64,000 bases of DNA from assembly GCA_030704615.1 (NCBI GenBank), contig CM060734.1, positions 11,220,001 to 11,284,000 of the forward strand. Direction: 5' to 3'. Position 1 is the stretch's first letter. The number at the start of each line of letters is the position of its first letter. This stretch comes from Takakia lepidozioides (lineage: Eukaryota > Streptophyta > Takakiopsida > Takakiales > Takakiaceae). Below, piece by piece: positions 58,607 to 64,000 of this stretch. Made by a program: the position numbers and the translations under genes. The notes below the pieces were generated by a model. It was not told the origin of the DNA and ran no database searches. It saw only the letters and a list, made by a program, of their open reading frames with translations.

Positions 58607-61600
58607 ATGGCCTCCCAGGCCATGGGCTCCCTTGACGCGGACTTCTTCAGTGAGGACCACCCTGTGCCATTTTCTTACGAGGTGGAAGATGACGGTTTTG
58701 CGGTGGTGCATGAACACGTGCTTGCAACGCAGTTTCGGTTGGAAAATGGAACTCTATTCCTTGAGAGGGAAGTGTACGATGCCAATGGAAAACTGCTCAA
58801 GTACGCGTCCCAGAAACCTTCGCATATTGCACCAACCACACAATGGAGAGTGCCTCCAAGCAGATACAGGGTGCTCAGTGCTCCTCGGAGACAGTCTGCA
58901 GGATCGTTCCTTACTCCTGGAACGGCAGCATCAGTGGCCCAGGAGAAAACACCCGTGGTTGTCAAGAAGGAGTCAAGTACTGTTAACACTGTAGTTGAGT
59001 TTTCGGACTCATCCTCCGATGACGCCTGTGAAATACTGCCCGTGGATCAGCCATGTCCAGATCAGGAAGCAGATGTGGAGGAGATCACCAGTGTCATTCC
59101 CAAACTGAAAGCCATGGGTGGGATGGCAGGATTCAAGAGTGAGTTGAGGGGGATTGACTGGAGCACTTTCAATGTTCAGAGGGTGGCATTCTTGCCGGAA
59201 TCTTTTGATGGTAATACTGTTTTCGAGCTACCTCATCCGGGTCGCGTGGGGGGCATTTCCAGTCTCATGGAAGGAATGGACAAAAAGCACGATGGGCACC
59301 CTTGGTGCTGCACAAAAACCTCCAATATTCACAACCATGACAACCTCATATTCAGGAGAACAGTCTATAATGGGCACCTGAAATGCGAGAACATGAAATG
59401 CAGACACTTCGCACTGTCAGGTGTGCAAAACCAAAGCGAATGGGATGGTGTCACTGAGAATCCATTCAAGCCTGGGGTGACACCACTATACAGTAACACT
59501 TTTGTGTGCAAGTTTTGTAGGCTACCACCTTGCTGCCTTACATTGTGTGGCGCCAGAATGTACTATGTGGTGCATCGATTCAAAACCCTGACTAGAGCCT
59601 GTGTCCATTTCGGTTTTCACAACCACCCTGTGTCCAAGGGGGATTATAGGGAGAGAGTTGAGACAGTCTCGCGTCTGATAAGGCAAGAGTTGGATACCAA
59701 TCCAACTGGAACCACTTCTGCAATTGCCATGGGGGTGAGCAAGTCCTTTCTGGAAAGTCGTATTCTGTGTGCATCGGATTCGGTTGGAGGAAAACTGGAG
59801 GGACCAGCTTTGGACATTGATATGGACCATTTCTCGACATTGACTTCTCCAAACATTAAGAATCAGGTGAACCCTTTAAGAATGGGCTCTGGGAGCCGAG
59901 GTTATATGGACAGTATTATGGATTTGAAGAAAAAAACATGTACGACTATATCCAAGACAACGTTTTTCGGGGACAAGGAGCTAGGAAAGTATTCCTGTTC
60001 AAAATGTCCACAAAAGGTGAGGGCAGCGGAGTCAGCCTGGTTAAACGTATGCAGAAGGGTGACGATCTTGGCAACTGCTTCCTTATGTTCGATCACGTCA
60101 AGAGGGTTAAAGACTGGACCACAATGGCATGTCATGTTTACGACCCTGTGTACCAGCGTGTCATGACAATTGCAGTATGTGACATGCAGTCAGGGGACAC
60201 AGATTCACAGCAGCTCATGTGGGAAGCTCTCATTTGTGTTATGGCCTCCAATGGTCTCCCATCTCCCAATTTTGTTGGTTTCATGGCCGACAGTGCTCAA
60301 GCAAACTTCAACGCTGTCCGCATTGTGTTCGGGACGGGAGATCCAAAAGTGCCAATGCCTGGAAGAGAACGTACGTGTCTTTCCCATTGGACACAATCCC
60401 TGGACAAACACACAAAGGCACACATCAAGCCGGATATGTAGAGTATGCATCGTCAACTGTGCAAACAGTACAAAGACGCCAAAACTATGGGGGAAGCGAA
60501 TACATTGTTCCAGACAATTCGTGCCTGGTGGTACTCATCTGGAGCAGCATCGGAGGACAGCATGAGGGCATTGGAAGACTGGTTCGCATTTTGGCACTTC
60601 CGTTACCGACAGTGGGGAGCGGCCATGACAACGGTGAGTGGTTTGCATTCACCTTCCTTTGGGTGCTTCGGATATGTCTTTCAGGGTCCCCATCCTAATA
60701 TCGGCTTTGTGTTTTTTCGCCTTGCAGCATATGTCATTGAGGAGATGGCGGACATGCCTTCTTGCAATCTAGCGGAGACAGTGCATAATGCCTAGTTGCA
60801 GCAATCCGGCAAAAAGGGAAGAGATTTGTATGCGGCCACGGCCGATGACCTTATCCGTGCTCTGCAGCAGCAAACCGGATACAGGTCATTCTTGAGGGGT
60901 GGCATTGGTGGCAATGGCCCAGAATGGAGCGAGTTGGTGTTGCGGGCAGCCAGAAGATTGGGGATCCCAGCAAAATAGCGCGGGCAGTGAACATATGTGC
61001 AGATGGCACCCCTCTCGTGGGTAGAGTTCCCCATCTGGAAGGCGAAGAGAGATTCGGGTCTTACAAACGGAAATTGGACACCCCTCCCGGATCGGATGCA
61101 GATTCCCATAGGGCGGACATGGTCAACTTCTCCATGCCACGTGTACCCTTGGATTAGAGATGGAATTGCGGAACATCCACAGGTGAGGGCCATTCAGCCC
61201 CAGACCGGACCCCTGCATCAAGCACTGTCACTGCAATGGTTGAAGACCAGAACGTGGTGCCGTATGTAATGGAGTCCATGTGCTTGGACAAGGTTTGGCA
61301 TATAGAACGCACAAGTGCTGGATCGCGTGTGAAATGCGCGGCGATCAGGGCCACCAATCATGAAAAATGTACATCATTAATATCCAGAGGCAAAGAACGC
61401 ACTGCAGCTCCTACATTCACTGGTTTGTTTCTCCCTTACGGACAAGGAGAGGCAAAGAACCACAAGTTCTGGTTCTGTGCTGACGATTGCGGGAGATGTG
61501 TGCGTGGGACAGTGAGGCCCTCCGTGGTGACTCCACCAACCGTGTGGCCTGTGAAGATGGGCACAAGTTTCACTCACCAAGAGATTGCAATGCTGGAAGA

Positions 61601-62099
61601 GGCGGGTTTCTCCCTAGCCAGACATTCCATTGCACGTGGAGGTGCTTCAAGTTCAAGCGGTTCATGGGTACCTCCGCCTGACGCTCACTTGTGGCCAACC
61701 AGACGGAATGGGAAGCTGGTTCGACGATTCCCTCCAACCGCAGAACACTACGGCAAAATCGAGTCCGTGAGAATGCTTCACGCTCGTGTTGCGGGAACAA
61801 TGGAAGTGCCTGATCCAGGGTATGGTCGGGTCTTCACCATGATCTCATCCGCATCTGCGTTGCAGGACATGACGTACGACATCACTATTTCCAATTTTCC
61901 CAATTGTACCTGTCCTAATTTTGTTGGTATGCTTTCAAGTAGTTTGGGAAAGAGAAGGAAGTTCATACCGTGCAAATATCTTTACTTCGTCTTCTTGAGA
62001 AGGATGGTTTGTGATCCAAAGCGCGACTTCTTCATTCACCAAGCCACTATGAGTTTCAACGAAGTCAACACACTTCTACAGCGGGATACAAGCCCATAG
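58607..62099 (+). pseudogene. SWIM transposase, copy B (multiple disruptions)
   Basis: Starts MASQAMGSLDADFFSEDHPV at 58607 and is colinear with copy A. It shows MDKKHDGHPWC, HLKCENMKCRHF, CVHFGFHNHP, FDHVKRVKDW, FMADSAQANF, RTCLSHWTQ and EDSMRALEDW. The intron lies at 60634-60727. Damage relative to copy A: frameshift in the A-run near 59930, TAG at about 60439, one base lost near 60735, TAG near 60792, one base lost near 60955, and a stop at 61155 with local scrambling. The open 3' part (61236-62099) ends in a SWIM finger reading CTCPNF..PCKYLYF, where the last zinc ligand His is Tyr. An inactive copy. Confidence 0.9.
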
Positions 62100-62300
62100 A
62101 CAACATGCACTTGACATGAAGAAATCTGTGTTTTCCTTGACTACAACTTGTAATGGAATGACTGTTCAAGTCCAGTGTCTCTCAATGTATGTCTTCTAAC
62201 ATCTTTGCTATGCGTGGGTCAACGCATTTGTCGCATTGGTTTGTCATTCTCTTTTCATTAGCAAACACAAGAAACTACCTTCAGATAGACAGATGATCAA

Positions 62301-62453
62301 ATCAACCTCGTGTTAACATGAGGTTGACTCGAAGTTCTCCAAATCAACCTCGTGTTGACACAAAGTTGATTTTTGTTCCAGGAAAACAACCTCGTGTTAA
62401 CACAACAACGTTTATTTTGGTTCTAGGAAATGAAGCTCTTGTTAACAGAAGGT
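62301..62453. repeat. Four palindromes downstream of copy B transposase
   Basis: At 62302-62327 (arm TCAACCTCGTGT, centre TA), 62341-62372 (centre TG), 62385-62412 and 62434-62453 (both decayed). They keep the TCAACCTCG arm of the intron 1 set, linking the two ends of the same element. Confidence 0.85.
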
Positions 62454-62523
62454 TGAACTCCAAGAAAGTCCGAAACCCTTCATCCGTTTCACCTTCATGT
62501 GGTGAAATTAGCAGTTGTAGGCT

Positions 62524-62670
62524 CCACGGTTATAGGCCCACCTTATTTGTGGTGACGTGGCATGACCTGGACCAGGCTCACGCCACGTCAGCATCAACGC
62601 CATATCAGCTACGTGAGTGTAGGCTCACGCCACGTCATCGTTGTGTGAGTGTACGCTCACACGCTCACGC
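62524..62670. repeat. Right terminus of copy B
   Basis: CCACGGTTATAGGC at 62524-62537, then GACGTGGC, CTCACGCCACGTCA repeats and a near-palindrome GTGTGAGTGTACGCTCACAC at 62643-62662, followed by GCTCACGCGG. Same order as copy A at 9371-9590. Confidence 0.75.
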
Positions 62671-62679
62671 GGTAGCGTC

Positions 62680-64000
62680 GTTGGACTCCCACAAGCTGAA
62701 ACCATGCTCCACACATGCACCGCTTGCTCCCTTAACACCCGAGCTCTTCTTGAACTCCTCAAACCCTGCAACACTTGCAAAACAAGAGCTTCTTCACAAG
62801 CTCTCAAACTTTTCAATGGGGCTCTCCTTGAAGACCTCTTCTTGTACATAAACATCACAAGGCTTTCTTCTTGCAAATCCTGTAACACCTTGTAACTTAA
62901 GAGCTATCTACCAAGCTCTCTTCCACACACAAGTACTAACGATGCTAACACCTTGCACTCATATATGTAAGCAGGTCTTCTTCTAGTGATACGGAAATGG
63001 TGAAAAGAGGAGAAACCACTCTATCACGTTATATAAGTCAAGCCAATGGCACCTTTGCTAAAGGACTCCACCATACAGACCTCGCCCATTCTCCATCTCA
63101 AGAACTAGAGCTATGGCGGCGAGAGAGGCCTCGAGAGGCTCGACTAGAAGAAGACGAGCCTGCCTACGTCTCATGTGGAGATAACCTCCCCACGTCCCAA
63201 GTGAGGTTCGCCACCTCACTTGGCACATGGAACCAAATGAAGTCCCAATGCCAACAAAATACAAATATAAATGTATAATGTCTTAATTAGCTAGAAATAA
63301 CTATTTCTAACTAATCACAAACAAAATCATGATAGAGGAGTTAAGCTAGAAATTGTTTTGGTGGTATAGGTTCTCAACTGGTGCACTTTCGCTTTAATTT
63401 CTTCCAGAGTGCTCACTTTTGGGGTTTCCATAATTGGAGGTCTTGTAGAGGTTGTGATGGACGTTGCCCGTCTGGTAGGGATGCGATCTCTGAAGTTGCA
63501 ATCTATTTTAGGGCAGTCTCCAGAGCGCGAGCATCTAGATAACAACGGCAATCGGGCCGAGTATACTTCAAATGATGGAATCCGTTTGAACAGTGATAAA
63601 ATGATTGCGGGTTCTAATGCAAGCATTGAAAACTCGTCACCGCTCACGATGCTTCACCTTCTGCATCTTCACTGCCCGGACATTGCCCTACAAATTGTCG
63701 GTGTTCTTTTGGCTGCAAATGACGCTTGGCAACCCTCGCAATCATCAAATCATAAAATGAAATCATCAAATTGTTTTTGGAGGAACAATCAATACAACCA
63801 GCTTTGGCAATGAAACCCAATACGTGTTTGATGAAACAATTAGCAAGCAATCCATCAACTCCACGAGTATACCACGATTTATTTCTACCTTGAGTTCTTT
63901 GTACACAGATCCATGGTTCTTTACAAACACAATGACAACCTTCAATCTCACCTTGGATAGCATCCACTCAATGTTTGGAGACAAAGCTGTTCAAGAATTC
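62680..64000. other. Unassigned sequence to the right edge
   Basis: 62680-63260 is rich in CTTG/CAAG and contains TATATAAGTC near 63032, which could be an LTR. Frames at 63327-63984 on both strands are not recognised. No gene is called. Confidence 0.3.

Noticed and set aside
63327-63984. Copia-like polyprotein fragment at the right edge
   Set aside because: I could not find any diagnostic protease, integrase or reverse-transcriptase motif in any frame.

Overview
This is nuclear DNA of a eukaryote and consists almost entirely of transposable elements in various states of decay. GT-AG introns, Ty3/gypsy elements primed by initiator tRNA-Met, a pentatricopeptide-repeat (PPR) remnant, a tRNA-derived SINE and an APE-type LINE point to the green plant lineage. 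My best guess is a streptophyte alga (Chara-like) or an early-diverging land plant; the species is not determined. I saw no ordinary host gene, rRNA or tRNA gene, CRISPR array or bacterial operon.

The notable content is a family of large DNA transposons, copies A to J below. The fullest copies are A (1-9590, running off the left edge) and B (55432-62670). Both carry two divergent genes. One, on the minus strand, is a many-exon gene joining a ParB-like domain (DGNHRLLAW motif) to a class-beta N6/N4 DNA methyltransferase domain, with motif I near the C-terminus. The other, on the plus strand, is a MULE/Zisupton-like RNase H-fold transposase with N-terminal zinc-binding motifs and a C-terminal SWIM zinc finger. 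Introns and flanks carry short near-perfect palindromes whose two central bases are a pyrimidine-purine step (CA, TG, TA or CG). The arms differ between copies, but the centre is nearly always CG-N-YR-N'-CG. The termini carry GTGAGC..GCTCAC palindromes, a CCACGGTTATAGGC box and GGATGA-rich subterminal repeats.

Layout. 1-9590: copy A. 9590-10594: methyltransferase 3' end of copy F, interrupted by A. 10595-16524: copy E, methyltransferase 3' half. 16531-19677: truncated Ty3/gypsy T1. 19678-20142: transposase 3' end, copy G. 20884-22390: methyltransferase part, copy C. 22504-26290: copy H (transposase deletion derivative), with SINEs. 26300-29430: unassigned repeats. 29436-31482: methyltransferase copy J, rearranged by an inversion with Ty3/gypsy K (to 36674). 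36801-38343: copy I. 38344-42579: Ty3/gypsy T2. 42580-43260: PPR remnant and a 120-bp tandem repeat. 44916-46200: gag fragment L. 46840-55290: a C-rich LINE interrupted by copy D (about 48565-50320) and containing an internal inversion. 55432-62670: copy B. 62680-64000: unassigned.

Inference: the ParB/methyltransferase and transposase genes travel together as one mobile unit. The copy-specific palindromes are candidate binding or modification sites for one of the two proteins. No reading frame is fully intact in this window; copy A comes closest, with one frameshift in its transposase.
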